DNA of 64,000 nucleotides, from NCBI GenBank assembly GCA_964019695.1, contig OZ026522.1, positions 58,738,811-58,802,810 of the forward strand, in the 5' to 3' direction. A program made the translations under genes and the position numbers. This document shows, in pieces, positions 10,890 to 23,735 of the stretch; the stretch's first letter is position 1, and the number at the start of each line of letters is the position of its first letter. The notes under the pieces are model-generated. The model made no database searches. It was not told the origin of the DNA and was given only the letters and a program-made list of their open reading frames with translations. Source of the DNA: Loripinus fragilis (Eukaryota > Mollusca > Bivalvia > Lucinida > Lucinidae).

Positions 10890-13020
10890 CATGTATCAAC
10901 AAACCGAATGATGTACACAAACACAATCAATCAATTATTCACTCAATCAATCAATCATTTTTACATAAACAACAATGAAACCTCCCTCTGTGATGAAACT
11001 ATCTCCAGGTATTTATTCAAAGAAGAAGTCTTATAAGACAGAATCGCATAAGGCAAATCTTACCGTTAAAGTTGAGGCCTTTAACTGCTCATATACGCAC
11101 GTAAGGAACTTATAGAGCATAGTTTTAGGCTCTGTATTTGAAAACAGAATAGACCTTGAGATTATCGAAATTTGCTTTATTTACCTGACGCCTATATAAT
11201 ATTGAAAGCCGCGAGAACCCTGACTTTGTTAATAGCAGGGACCACCCTGAGCGCCCGCGCAGTCCTATCGGCGCCCTTGTTTTTACATGTAGATTCAAAT
11301 GTATGATAAAAGAAGTCAGGAAAACCGTCAGGTTTGATCAATTTTAAACTCTTTGTCGGACCCGATCTGGGACCAAACTTTCTGCTAATGTTATCAGCAG
11401 AGGCTCGCTGATAGCAATGTTTAAGATATGGTGGTAGCAATGACCAGTGACCTATATATCGGTCACTGCCTTGACGCTGGAAAGCGGATGTAGCACATTC
11501 ATTAAACATAGGTTTCCGGCCGTGGGTAGTTTTGGCTGGTTCGTTTTCGGCCTGGTTTTAGGGTGGGTCGTTTCGGCATATTCTGATAGGATCTGATTGT
11601 TTTATAAACTTGCTAAGTTCCGACTGCATTGATTTTTCCACGAAATCGTACATGCGCGCATTCTCGCAAGAGCGTTCACTAGTACAAACTGAGCTCTTTT
11701 CTGAAATGATTATTGTGTACACAAATTGGTGCTGACTTTCTTTTATTTATTTATTTTTTATATAAATTTCCAAAGATCCGTCTGCATTAAACACTACCCA
11801 GGCCGAGTACCGAAAGCTCAAGAACAGACTGCACATGCGTGCATACTAGCAAGAACACTTACAGGGAAATAACTAACAACAATCGGGCAAATAATGTTGT
11901 GGACAAAAATATGTACTGAAAAGAGAGCATTCCAGATCCGACTCAGTTTGCCTCTGTACTAACATAAGCAAATAAAGTTATCAACTATCTACAGACGACT
12001 TAAGCAGGCACAATTTGGACGAACATATGGGCCGAAAATTAGGTGCATAGACCCACTTGATGGCTGTGCATGATGATTACTTCACGCATGTTAAATGCAT
12101 TACGGTATCTGCCGCATTTATGTTACGCAGGAAAAATACAGAGACCGAAATATAGTGAATGGCTGCGCTTTCATGTTGAAAGGGTGTGATAAATTCAATG
12201 AGCTGGCCCATTACTATAACATTTACAAGAAATCTAATCAAGGAACGATGTGAAAGCGCCAGGTCATTCAGTTTATGACATGTATACGTGACTGAGATAT
12301 ATCCTTATGCAATGACCAGCATGTGCACACTGCTGTTGGTTATACATGTAAGGTATGATCGCTCAACTTGCGACATCAAATTTCTGAGAACTAGCCCCTG
12401 TATTAAACAGAGTACACAGTCTTTTAAAATTCTGAAAGGCAGGTTTTATCATGAAACGGCTTATTTCCATTCATTGGAATACACTACGAGGCGTGGTTGA
12501 CCTGATTAACAGCGATATTCATACGAGCATCACGCTGGTATGCAGTGTCCATTCATAGAAAACAATTCAATAATAGTTACTGTTCCTGAAATGACCGAAT
12601 AACCGTTAAAAAGTGACACGGGAGCTTCCCAGTTCGCAAAAACACCATTAACTCAGTAAAAGTTCAACTTTCGAATGGAAATCGGCAACAAAAGACATAT
12701 TTTTGAATAACTGCACTGTGGTTTATGTTTCACTCACTATCATTTCAAAGCAAACAGCCATTTTAACATGAACTATTTCTTCAAAGTAAAGAAATTTCGA
12801 AAACAGATATAACTCTCTAGAATAGCTGATATTGAACAGATCCCGAGTTCCAAAAAGTGTCCAATATTTGAAATTATGCTAAGTGTTCACGATGATAACG
12901 AAAAACATTATGATATATAAAACATATAAAAAATGCTTATTGCTCGCTATGCGCCAATTCAGAAAGTTTAATCAGACGTGGTTTAACTTTGACAATGGAT
13001 TTTTATGCTATTTTATTTAG
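10890..13020. other. start of the 19.9-kb intron, mostly unique sequence
   Basis: This is the first 2.1 kb of the long third intron of gene 1. It contains a short (TCAATCAA) stretch at 10926-10960. A fragment at 11345-11375 (CGGACCCGATCTGGGACC) matches the dispersed repeat better seen at 37925-38130 and 48960-49095. Nothing coding is supported. The minus-strand frame at 11192-11509 runs across that fragment and is not a gene. Confidence 0.4.
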
Positions 13021-13024
13021 TTGT

Positions 13025-13200
13025 TGAGGGGAGAGAGGATCCAAATATCACTATACATGGGCAATCATCGGCCCGCCAGCAAAATGCCATTTATTGTCGT
13101 TTCGTTGGCGTCAAATGAGGGCCCAACATTGCTGGCTTGGTCGCTCTGTGATTTTTCAGGTGAACCCGACCAGTATTGCTCAGATCTATAAAATGCCTCA
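13025..13200 (+). mobile_element. GCGGATCCAGA-family MITE, internal fragment
   Basis: It shares the interior of the family: GAGAGAGGATCCAAATA, a CGGCCCGCCAGCAAAATG half-hairpin, then CCCAACATTGCTGGCTTGGT and GTGATTTTTCAGG. The outer termini are missing or diverged. Compare 29817-30110 and 39723-40023. Confidence 0.55.
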
Positions 13201-13269
13201 GTTACGGGCCTGCCCATGTTGAGTCAAATATCTACAAAAGCCGATAAGGGTCAAACAAAAAAAATGAAT

Positions 13270-13520
13270 AAAAAAGTTTCTCTTTTAAACGAGTAAGTTT
13301 CTTATTAGTACAAGAAATGTTCTCGTTAGCACTAGAAAGTTTCGCGATATAACGAGAAACTTTCTAGTAGTAGCATGAATTTTTCAAGTAATTACAAGAA
13401 ACTTTCTATTTATAACGAGAACATTTTTCGTAGGAATAAGAAACTTTCTATCAATAACGACAAATCTTCTTGTAATAACAGGAAACTTTCTAGTAATCAC
13501 GATAGTTTTCAATAACACAC
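13270..13520. repeat. degenerate AAACTTTCTA repeat cluster
   Basis: The words GAAACTTTCTAGTA, AAGAAACTTTCTAT and ATAACGAGAA recur about every 30-40 bases, at least seven times. The period is loose. It lies just outside the left boundary of the first 8-kb element. Confidence 0.55.
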
Positions 13521-13999
13521 GACAATTTTTTACGGAAGCCTATATGTGACATTGTGTTTTGTGTTATGTCTTTTTGATTTCGGTGTTTTTACTTTTGTAT
13601 GTTGAGTTCTCTGTTGCACATTTTGAACGGCGCAATTCACGAGGTAGAGCCAAGATGGAGAAAAACGAGGAAAGAAAGGCGAGAGCATACGTATTTTAAT
13701 GCATCCGTCGTAATGTTAGTTTGAAATCTATGCATCCGGTAACTATCACAGTCGAAAAATCTATCGGAGGCTTTCGGCATACTGGGTTCTCACTGTGAAA
13801 ATAATCACATAGGAATCAGTACTAATGGATAAAATGCAATTCGACTCATCATTATTGTTCGACCCATTTAAATTGTTTCAGAAATTAATTCTGAGATTTT
13901 ATTCTTTAGGTCTTGATTTAATGAAGTGCGAATGAAAATAAGATGGCATTAAAGGCAAAACGTATCATTGTAATTATGTATCTATGTATCTTAAATGTT

Positions 14000-14320
14000 A
14001 AATGTCTGTCTGTCAGTCTGTCAGTCAGTATAAATGCTATTTCAAACGTCACGTCAACTACGATATAAATTTCTTTGGTTTTATCTACCTTTCTGTCTGC
14101 CTAAATGCACTTTTCTACCGTCTATCCCATATCCACAGCCACCACCCACCCCAAAAAATAAAAAATAAAATAAAAAATAAAATAATCATTGAGTTCATTC
14201 ACCTGTCGGTCTGTTTGTGTGTCTGTCTAACCATCTGTCTGTCTGCGCCTGTCTGCATGTCTCAACGTATGTCTGTATGTCCGCTTGTCTGTCTGTTTTC
14301 TGTCTGTGTAAGAAAATAAG
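14000..14320. repeat. CTGT/CTGTCTGT-rich microsatellite region
   Basis: Clusters of GTCTGTCTGTC words (14003-14035, 14206-14312) are broken by the A-rich stretch 14149-14185. The mirrored sequence appears in the right-hand element at about 28680-28900. The 105-codon frame here is a product of the repeat. Confidence 0.75.
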
Positions 14321-14756
14321 TAAGTATTACCTGGAAATTCCCCACTCACTGTGAGGATGAGACACAGAACAAGCACAGCCACACGACAGCAAAATTGCAT
14401 TCAAAGTTAAGCAATCAGTGTTCTGCTTCTTTTCCTCAGCAAAATGAATTTAAAACTACATGTATAAAATCACTAAAAACTTCACCAAAGAATTAGAAGC
14501 CAATACATCCCCCCACACATACACAATGGGGGCAACAAGGAATAATGAATTAACAACTTAACAACAACTTAATCAACGCCTTAGAACGCGGTAGAACGGA
14601 CATTAGTCGAGATCACCAGGTGGGGGGGGGGCTTACATATATTAATATTTCACCTATCAAATCTTCACCCTAGATTCTGTTGTTGTACATAAAGCTGTTT
14701 TCCACTGCTTCCCCAATACACACCTATCATCCCATAAGTTTCTTGGAGTTAACTAC

Positions 14757-14900
14757 ATGTCTGTCTGTCTGTCTTTCTAACTGTCTCTCTGTCTGTCTGT
14801 CTAATACATACAAAGGCTCGGACCATTTTTGGGGTTCAAAATTTTGAATTTCATTTTTTTTTTCTTTTTTTTTTTTGGGGGGGGGGGGTCCGAAAAGGGA
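14757..14900. repeat. CTGT microsatellite, then homopolymer runs
   Basis: GTCTGTCTGTCT at 14758-14772 and again at 14789-14803, followed by T- and G-runs to 14889. It mirrors the run of CAGACAGA words near 28210-28280 in the other large element. Confidence 0.6.
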
Positions 14901-15479
14901 ATATTTCTTTAGGTATGACAAAATTGGACTAGTTTAAGGGGTCATTTTTAGGCATTTTAGGGTCTTTTCTTAAGGACAAGGTACAGAATGGGGATATTTT
15001 GGGGGTTGCTAAAATTTCAAATATTTTTTGGGGTGCTTGATATTCCTGATATATTTTTTTGGGGGGGGTGAACGGTAGATGCTGGTCCAAGCCTACGTAT
15101 GAAGAAAAAATGAGAGTACCCCCTTTGGGCTATATATGTACTTATATACTTTTTGTTGTTTTGACTTTTATATTTGGCATCTTTACTTCATCTTTTGTGT
15201 TTTACCTTTTGTGCTTAAAATTTTGTCTTCAGAAAGATTTCTTTCCTTTATTGTCTTTTGCCTTTTGTGTTTTAACTTTCGGCTTTTTACTTTTGTCTTT
15301 TGTGTTTAAGCTTTTGTAAATTGTATTTTGGTTTTGGGTTTTCGCATGCTAAGTCTATGATAAAAAGGCATCTCAGTAACCCTACAAATTTTGGAAGCAA
15401 ACAGATAATTGATAGTGTATCAGATATGGGAAGGCGGTGGAAATAGATTGATATATAGTCTATAGATACGTTTTGAATT

Positions 15480-15840
15480 TAATGTCATCTAATTTTTGAT
15501 TGCACTGTATTCGACCTACGTAATAAATACTCATAATAAATAATGTTTTGCTATTAAAATGGGTCAAACTGTCATGTACAGAATTGTTCTAGATCTATTT
15601 GAATACTTACACTGATAGTGTGATTGAACAGAAGATGTTTTTGACTGAGATATTTACCAGCTGCATCGATTTCAAATGTTAAAAAAGTTACACAGGATGC
15701 ATTAAAATACTTGCACCCTTGTCTTTTTCCCCTCTTTTCTTTCCATCTTGGCTCTACCCCAAGAATTATGTTGTTTAAAATGATGCACAACATCATACAC
15801 AAAACTTTCATATGTATGCAAATTCATATATGAGCCACAT
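15480..15840 (-). repeat. internal copy of the large-element terminal module
   Basis: The words TCGATTTCAAATGTTA, CATCTTGGCTCTACCCC, AAAATACTTGCACC and TCTAGATCTATTTGAATAC match the interior of the terminal repeats (for example 29080-29500), but the ACGGAAGCC tip is missing. The mirror copy is at 27420-27850. Each large element therefore carries three related modules. Confidence 0.65.
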
Positions 15841-17572
15841 CATAAGAAAACCTGCATTTTGAAATGTGAGAACAAAAGGGCACTTATTAGATGTGTCCTT
15901 ACATGTTGGTCAACACATTTGTTGACCACTAGCGTTAAAGCTGCATAGTCTGCAACCTTTGATATTTTTCGAAATTTTTTATTTTCTTTTTAAATCATTT
16001 GTAAAAGTAGAATTAAGTTATGTTTTCACAATAAATCTGTTCACTATGGCTGAAAACTGCACGGAAAAGTGAATTATCTTATAAACCAGGTGTGTTTCTC
16101 TCTTGTTGGTAATTATTTGCGTCCCTCCAATAATTATAGACAGTTAATTTGAACAAAAATGCTGTTGTTTTGATACTGATAACTTGTTAAGATTTACGAA
16201 ATTGGTAAAATGTTTACCTGAATTTTAGTTATTTAACTGTGTTCTTGAAAAATAGAAACATTAGTTCTAAAATTAAAAGATCAAAAGTTACAGACTATGC
16301 AGCTTTAAATGCAAATATCTTTTTTCAAGATTATAGATAGCTTTTGTAGCTTAGAAGGTCAATTCCAGTTTGACATAAAAAGTTGGAAAACTCGAAATTC
16401 GAAAATGAGTTGTATAGCGATTAGGCTAATTGTCGCTGTTACAATGCTTGTTCAGTTTCTTAGTGGATGCACAGCTGATCTGCACCTTTGTTTTCTGTAT
16501 GTTTAAAAATAAAACTCAGTGTTTATTGGACATCGCTTTGATCAGTTCATTTTTATATAAACATATATTTGTCTATAGGTAGTCCCTGTTGCTACACAGC
16601 CAAGTTTGTGTTGGACCTGTTAGAACTCCCCAAAGGCAGGTTTTCTCATATGTCTCATATGTCAAAGATTATACAATACGACTACTTATATAGGGCATGA
16701 AAACTACTGGACACAATTTACAGAATTTACTTTTGTTTTACAAGAGTAACAAAAATTATGCAGGCACACTGAACGACTAACGAAACCTGGCACTTTTTGA
16801 TTGTCTCTAACTTGTAAAGAACAAGTTCTAAGGCTAAAAGTAAATGTTTATTTTAATAAAATAGTATAAAATGTGACTTTTTATAAAAGCAACATTTATC
16901 AAATATATAAACGCGACGTTATAATGTGTTACTTTATGCCTGAAGGCTTTGTATGAAGAAATTTTCAAATTAATTTCATATTTGTCAAATCAATGCTACT
17001 CATTACAGACGAAATTGCAACAACAACGGTAACGTCTGGAAAAGCTGCTTTTTGTCACACCTGCTGGCACTGACATGGTGTGACATAGAAATCCACATTT
17101 CTGTCCAGTCCTGCGAGATTTTGTCAACCAACAAGTATGTTGACATTCGCAACCTGGTAAATTCAAATGCATACCACCATCAAACTGCCCTAAAGTATCT
17201 GCTCGACATGCTAATCTGGCTAGCACATTAAACCTGTGACCTTGACCTATATTTTACATGCTCCAGTTACTGGTATGTTTATATTTGTATGTCGACCCTT
17301 ATGCTCTCATCAACTATAATGCCTAACACCATCAAACATTGCATAAGACATCCCCTCAACATCTCCAGTTAGCACGCACCTTAATCCGATGACTTTGACT
17401 TAAATTTCAAGCTCCATTGCCATTGCCATTTTTGTGTCCACCTTCAGGATCTCATAAAATGTTATGTCTACAACCACCAAAGCGTGCATAAGCCATCTCC
17501 TCAAGATCCTGTCTTAATCCAGAGACCTTGACTTAAACTGAAACCAAATTCTAATAGGTCAAAACCTATTAG
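15841..17572. other. interior of left large element, no gene
   Basis: Non-coding sequence whose reverse complement can be followed in the right element (about 25980-27400). Landmarks include CTCATATGTCAAAGATTATAC at 16650 against GTATAATCTTTGACATATGAG near 26547. Short frames (16309-16506, 16996-17226) are not conserved as frames in the mirror copy, which argues against coding. Confidence 0.5.
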
Positions 17573-17965
17573 AACACAAACAAGACAATATAGCAAAGAC
17601 AAACACAATATAAAGAAGATCCACAAGAGAAGTACCACCTTGGAATGGCCAGTAAGAAAATTACTGGAGGGCTTAAACTAGTTTCACGGTACCAACCCCA
17701 CCCTTATTTCTGATGTGGATCAAGACACATAGATGTTTGGTTCGCATGTAAGATTCTAACTTATCCATAAATCATCTCCAAGTACATATAAATCAAGATA
17801 TAAAAAGGAGATAAAACAAAGATAAGGACTCAGCAGTACATACAACTGAATACTGGAGCATAAGAAACCAAAGAGTTAAACCCTGGTGGGCCCAACAACA
17901 GACACAGTATCAGGCTCAACCCTCTCATCTATAGATAAGCCTATAAGTGGGAACCGTCAAAGCAA
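17573..17965 (-). mobile_element. Penelope-like 3'-end fragment
   Basis: A diverged retroelement tail carrying GTACCACCTTGGAATGG, ACTGGAGGGCTTAAAC and ACCCTGGTGGGCCC. The matching fragment in the right element (24195-24720) lies at the mirrored place in opposite sense, so the insertion predates the split of the two element copies. Confidence 0.7.
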
Positions 17966-19580
17966 ACCTCTTAATTTCCTACACCACTGTCATCATATTA
18001 AGCAAATCTACTGCAGGTTAAAGTAGTTAATAGAATTTGTGATCACTGGTACATGTATATAAAGCAAATTGTGATGGTTTCAGAGTTTTTTTCCAGTAGG
18101 TCTCTAAGTCCAATGAACAACACGTTTCAAAATCAGTTCTTGGGTTTTATACGGCTTAATATCACAAGAAATTCATTTAACACGTCATCTTATTTGAGCT
18201 ATACACTTCTTTACATGTTGTTACATCAACTTGATCTACCAATGTTCCAAACTCTATGTGACCATTGAGTATAGTATATCAGCTTATCCTTCTGGTATAT
18301 CAACATTTTCTCTGCACTCTTATTGAATGAAGATTTCAGTTTTGCACAAGCTAAGAGGCTACCATGCGAGCTAAACAGTATTTATGTTTTAACAACGGCT
18401 CCAACTAGGGCACAGACTTGGCCAGTCAAATATATCAAAGCCACGTCAACCCCAGTAGCCACGGGAGGTGATTCTGGTGTTGATGATTTATTGTTTGTTG
18501 TTACTCCAATTGTGCTGGTTTCCTTTTTTATAGTTTACTTCTTTTTGTCCTTTCTAGTTTTGTTATCATCTTGCTGAGGTACAGAGAGCTGGTTGCTTTA
18601 CTTTAATAATGTCGTCATGTGGCAGTCAGTGTTCTATGTATCTTCCCCTCTGGTGTCATGGGTTTGTCTTTGGTATATGCTTGTGGCATTCCATTGACAT
18701 ACCCGTCTGTTATGGTCGTTTCTATCTAGTTCTGCTTAATGAGATCAATAAAACAGAATCAGACACATTCAGCATAAAATGGGGTTAGTGTCTTGAAATT
18801 GCCCTGTATCTCTCAGGTCTTTAAAAAGCCTTTAAAGCAACGTAATCCCTGATGCCCCAGCGTTCCCCGCCATAGCTCTATTCGCTGATTGAAAGTACAG
18901 TTTCCATACATGAAGATGTTAATTCCAACAACTGGGTCTGCAGCTGTGTGTCTAAGAAGGGTTGCAGAAGCACACTTCGTTGTACCTAGGTCACAACGTA
19001 GAACATCTGGTGCCATCTAGAATCGTTCAAAACATCCAAAGTTGAGACGGGTTCTGAATGCTGAAACGGCTGTCGTGATTTTTTTTTTGTTGTTTTGTGT
19101 GTGTTTTAGGATACATATACACTGTCTTCTACATAATGTAAACCAATGATACACGAACAAAATCATTTGTCAAAATGTACCAGAATTGTACTCTAGATAT
19201 GCCATTCGTTGAAGGGAGGTATGATGAAACAAAATCAACAACTCCACACTGTGCAGCAAGATAACCACATTAATCTTGCAGAGACATGATTTAACCTGAA
19301 AATAAATAATGATAAATTATGAATAGTTATTAATAATAAAACATCTTCGGATGCACAAATATATATTTTTCTGCGTTGTGGTTTGCTGACTGGTTTCAAA
19401 TAATATACATGTATTAAAACAACTTATAAAATTGTTTTATAGAAAAGAACAACTGATTTGATATCAGTAAAAGTACCAAATTTTAAGGTTCTCATAGGTA
19501 CAATTATTGCATTTTATGGTAAACCCAAAGATCTCCTGTGGAACACACTGTGCTCACAAATAGTGATAGAGGTCAATTCA
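17966..19580. other. interior of left large element, no gene
   Basis: This aligns by eye with the reverse complement of 22060-24190. Examples are the block at 18720-18790 (ATCTAGTTCTGCTTAATGAG) and its inverse near 22858-22878, and GAGAAACCTT-free AT-rich stretches between. Frames at 18053-18268, 18323-18577 and 18813-19016 are broken in the mirror copy. Confidence 0.5.
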
Positions 19581-19616
19581 GTTATTTCACGCCCCGCAGA
19601 CAGACAGAAAGACAGA

Positions 19617-19681
19617 TATACTCATAGATAGATAGATTAATATATGGATGGATAGATAGATATATACAGTAAATATACATG

Positions 19682-19767
<86 letters not shown>
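19617..19767. repeat. GATA microsatellite
   Basis: An uninterrupted GATA run occupies about 19681-19766, with broken GATA words from 19617. The frame rich in SIYL on the minus strand is only this repeat translated. The mirrored CTAT run is at 21884-21964. Confidence 0.9.
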
Positions 19768-19974
19768 CGATTTGCCTTTCATGTCAACTAATTTTCGAGT
19801 GCACTGCATCAGACCTACAAAATAAAATCTTAGAATAAATTTCCGTAACAATTTAAATCGGTCAAACTATTATGAGGGACTTGATTGTCTCGTATTGAAT
19901 TGTCCTGGATCTATTTAAATGCTTTCATAGAGAGAAAACCCACTTTGTAGCACGGCCTGTACATTTTTATCCTC

Positions 19975-20990
19975 ACGCTTTTTTTAAAAAAAACGAAGGA
20001 GATATTGTAATCGCCTCTGTCTGCCCGTCTATCCATTATGCTTTCACCTCCTAAACCATTGGACAAGATTCAACCAAATTTGGTATGTGAGTTACTCACA
20101 TGAATGGGGCGTGCAAAGGCAAATGTTTTTGGCCCCGCCCCCTAGGGCCCCGGGGAGGGGTCAAAAGGTCAACTATCATTAATTTCAATTACAAAGTTAA
20201 TATGGTTAATTTCAAAGATTTTTGTGACAAACTTTGTGTGTATTCTCACAAATGAAAGACACAAAACATATCAGACGGGATTTTCATTCTGTCGCCTGGG
20301 TCATGCCCCAGGGGTGGGACTTTAGGGCGCTGGGGTGCCCAGGGGGTAATTTTGATTTTCCAAACATAGTAATGTGGCACATCAAATCGAGGGGGGATGA
20401 CGAGCAGAACAATATGCAAGTAAAATTTCCATCCTAGGGTCAAACTGATAATCACGGGTGAGGTCAAAAGGTCAAATATCAGTTAAAATGTCAATTTCAA
20501 AGATTTTTATACTCAACTTTGTGTGTTTTCTCACAATTGAAAGATTCAAAAACATATCAGACTGGATTTTCATTCTGCCATCTGGGTCATGCCCCTTGGG
20601 TGGGACTTTTGGGCGCTGGGGTGTCCAGGGGGTCAATTTGTTTTCAAACATGGTCATGTGGCATATCAAATCGACGGGGATGACGAGCAGAATAGAATGC
20701 AAGTAAACTTGTCATTCTAGAGTCAAACTGGTAACCTTGGGGTGAGGTCAAAAGGTCATGTATCATGTACACTATAATTACGGTTTCCATGTCAATTTCA
20801 AACAATTTTTTTACCAAACTTTGTGTGTGTTCTCACAAATGAAAGATAGAAAACATATTGAACATAATTTTCATTCTGTTGCTGGGGTCATGCCCCAGGG
20901 GTGGAACTTGGGGGTGCTGAGGGGGGGGGGGGGGCAAAAACTTTAGCGTGGGGATTTGCGATGGCGCCCCATTGACTAGTGCTCTAGTTG
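19975..20990 (+). repeat. inserted block with three ~290-bp tandem units
   Basis: The word AGGTCAAAAGGTCA (or GGGGTCAAAAGGTCA) restarts the unit near 20156, 20460 and 20743, giving periods of about 304 and 283. Each unit holds CAAACTTTGTGTGT, TCTCACAAATGAAAGA, GGTCATGCCCC and a G-rich stretch. The block interrupts the right terminal repeat of the left large element and is absent at the mirrored site (near 21650), so it is a later insertion. A poly-G run ends the third unit. Confidence 0.65.
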
Positions 20991-21270
20991 ACGTTGTGAT
21001 AGTTACTGGCTGCATGGATTTCAAATGTAAACTACCCCACAAACATTACATGTACAATGAATGCATTAAAATACTTACAACTTCGTTTTTCGCCCGTCTG
21101 TTCGTCTATATCTTGTCACTACCTCGTAAATTGCGCCGTTTAAAGTGAACAACATCGTAAACAGAACACAAAACAAGAAACTCAAAATTCGAAAGTAAAA
21201 AGTCAAAACACCGAAATCAAAACGACGTAGTACAAAACACAATGTCACATATAGGCTTCCGTAATTTTTC

Positions 21271-21355
21271 AAGTACTGTTGAGAAACATTTTTATTCTTC
21301 TTTTTTTGTTTGACCCTTAACGGCTGTCGTACATGCATATAGCTGAAGAAAAATA
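21271..21355. other. 85-bp spacer between the two large elements
   Basis: This is the only sequence between the left element plus its flank and the AGGTATTT flank of the right element. It is the centre of the 16-kb palindrome. No feature is seen apart from a short T-run. Confidence 0.7.
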
Positions 21356-21673
21356 AGGTATTTACGGAAGCCTATATGTGACATTGTGTTTTGCACTATG
21401 CCGTTTTGAATTCGGTGTTTTTACTTTTTACTTTCGTATTTTGAGTTTCTTGTTATGTGTTTTGTGTACGATGTTGTTCATTTTAAACGGCGCAATTCAC
21501 GAAGTAGAGACAAGATATAGACGGAAAGACGTGCGAAAAACGAAGCTGTAAGTATTTTTAATTAATGCATTCATTGTACATGTAATGTTAGTGGGGTATT
21601 TAAATTTGAAAGCCATGTAACCGGTAACTATTACAAAGTAAAAAAAAATTACAGGTCATGCTACAAAGTGGGT

Positions 21674-21722
<49 letters not shown>
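21674..21722. repeat. (CT)n microsatellite
   Basis: A nearly pure CT run with one TATC interruption near its start. The left element has only the inverted flanking words ('agagagaaaaccca' near 19930), so the run expanded in the right copy. Confidence 0.9.
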
Positions 21723-21725
<3 letters not shown>

Positions 21726-21883
21726 AGCATTCAAATAGACCCAGGACAATTCAATACGACACAATTTGTTCCCTTCTAATAGTTTGACATATTTAAATTG
21801 TTACGGAAATTTATTCTAAGATTTTATTTTGTAGGTCTGTTACAGTGCACTCGTAAATTAGACGACATGAAAGGCAAAACCTA

Positions 21884-21884
21884 C

Positions 21885-21964
<80 letters not shown>
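21884..21964. repeat. CTAT microsatellite
   Basis: About twenty CTAT units, mirror of the GATA run at 19681-19766, followed by broken copies to 22020. Confidence 0.9.
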
Positions 21965-22029
21965 ATGGTATTTACTGGATATATCTATCTATCCATCCAT
22001 ATATTAATCTATCTATCTATGAGTGTATC

Positions 22030-23177
22030 TGTCTTTCTGGAAACTAAATTGTACTCAATCACTGTTTGTGAGCGCAGTGGGTCCTACTGGAGATCTTTGG
22101 TTTAACCATAAAAATGCAATAATTGAACCTATTAGACCTTAAAATTCGGTAGTTTCACTGATATCAAATCAGTTGTTCTTTTCTAAAAAAAAAGCTTTAA
22201 TAGTTGTTTAAATGCATGTATATTATGTGAAACCATTCAGCAAAACACAACGCAGAAAAACATATATTTGTGCATCCGAAGATGTTTTACTATTAAAAAT
22301 TAATAATATTCATAATTTATTATTTTTATTTTCAGGAAAATCATGTCTCTGCAAGATTAATGTGGTCATTTTGCTACACATACCTCCCTCAAAAGAAAGG
22401 CCAATCTAGAGTACAATTAATTCTGGTATATTTTGACAAAATATAAAGTTTGTGTATCATTAATTTACATTATGTGGAAGACAATTAATATGTATCCTAA
22501 ACACACACAAAAACAACAAAAACAAAATCACGACAACGATTTCAGCATTCAGAACCCATCTCATACATATATGTTTTGAACTATTCTAGATAGCACCATA
22601 TGATCTACGTTGTGACATAGGCACATAGAATTGTGCTTCTGAAACCCTTTTTAGACACACAGCTGCAGACTCAGTTGTTGGATTTACATCTTCGTGTTCG
22701 AAAACTGTGTTTCCAATCAGCAACAGAGACATGGCGGGAAACGCTGAGGCGCCAGTGATTACATTGCTTGATACGTTTTTTAAAGACCTAAGGGATACAG
22801 GATAATTTCAAGACACTTACCCCATTCTATGTTGAATGTATCCGACTCTGTTTTATTGATCTCATTAAGCAGAACTAGATAGAAGCGCCCAAAACAGATG
22901 AGTATGACCAAGAAATGCCACAAGCGTAGGTCACAAAATAACCCATGACACCAGAGGGGAAAAAACAAAGAACACTGACAGCCACACGACTACATAATTA
23001 AAGTAAAGCAACCAGCTCTCTATACCTCAGCAAAATGACAACAAACTAGAAAGGACAATAAGAAGTAAACTATAAAACAAAGACCAAACACAATGGGAGC
23101 CACAACAAACAATGAAACATCAAAACAGAATCACCGCCTCAGATTGGGAAGCAGCCAAGGCCAATGGGTGGTGAAAA
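22030..23177. other. interior of right large element, no gene
   Basis: Reverse-complement partner of 18580-19560. There are no conserved frames. Confidence 0.45.
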
Positions 23178-23735
23178 CATCTATGTGTCTTCTTTTGTGG
23201 ATATATTTTCTGTATTTTGTTTGCTATGCCTTTGTGCGCGTCTGTTTATATGTGCCCTGTGGTCTCCTGCTGGGAAAGGGCTGACCTCTTGGCTCTCGTT
23301 TGTGGTGTCTAACTTTGAGTTTGTCACTTTCCCATTGGTATCATGGGTCAGGTGTGGTACTTGATTGTATCGATTCCTGATCTTTGCACCCTTACTTACT
23401 TTGATCCACATCTAAACTAAGGGTGAGGTTGGCGCCGTGAAACTGGTTTAAGCCCTTGAGTAAAATATTTACTGACCTTTCCTAGGCGGTATTTCTTTTA
23501 TGTATCATTTGTGTTATTTATCTCTTGTGTTTGTCATGCTTTCGCGTCTGTTTATTGCTGCTGTGTGGTCACCTGCTGGGAAAGGGTTGACCTCTTGGCT
23601 CTTGTTTGTGATGTTTAATTGTGTTTTTATCACTTTCCCATGTGATATCCTGGGTCAGGTGTGGTACTTGATTGTATTGTTTCCTGATCTTTGCCATCTT
23701 TCTTACGTAGATATATTTTACTGGCCAAATATGTG
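23178..23735 (+). mobile_element. two head-to-tail Penelope-like 3' fragments
   Basis: The first fragment ends at the element's terminal CTTACTTACTTT (about 23390-23401). The second begins at once inside the tail with GATCCACATCTAAAC and runs to a second end near 23735. Each carries the block CCTGCTGGGAAAGGG. A tandem with a truncated second unit is the arrangement called a pseudo-LTR in Penelope-like elements. The pair is not present at the mirrored place of the left element. Confidence 0.65.

Larger units (their letters stand above)
13532..21262 (+). mobile_element. large TIR element, left copy (7.7 kb)
   Basis: It begins ACGGAAGCCTATATGTGACA at 13532 and ends with the exact inverse, ...TATAGGCTTCCGT, at 21262. 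Outside the ends are AATTTTTT (13524-13531) and AATTTTTC (21263-21270), an 8-bp direct repeat with one mismatch. The inverted termini are several hundred bases long; the right one is split by an insertion at about 19975-20990. There is no long open frame, so it is a non-autonomous or decayed element. An 8-bp target duplication is known for hAT, P and KDZ-type transposases, among others. The ACGG terminus is not a classic hAT end, so I leave the superfamily open. The interior carries a retroelement fragment (17573-17965) and microsatellites. Confidence 0.7.

Noticed and set aside
11192..11509. 105-codon minus-strand gene
   Set aside because: It overlaps a dispersed repeat fragment and shows no domain or splice support.
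19582..19851. Minus-strand frame rich in SIYLSIYL
   Set aside because: Translation of the GATA microsatellite. The same applies to 21798-22007 and 28885-29070.
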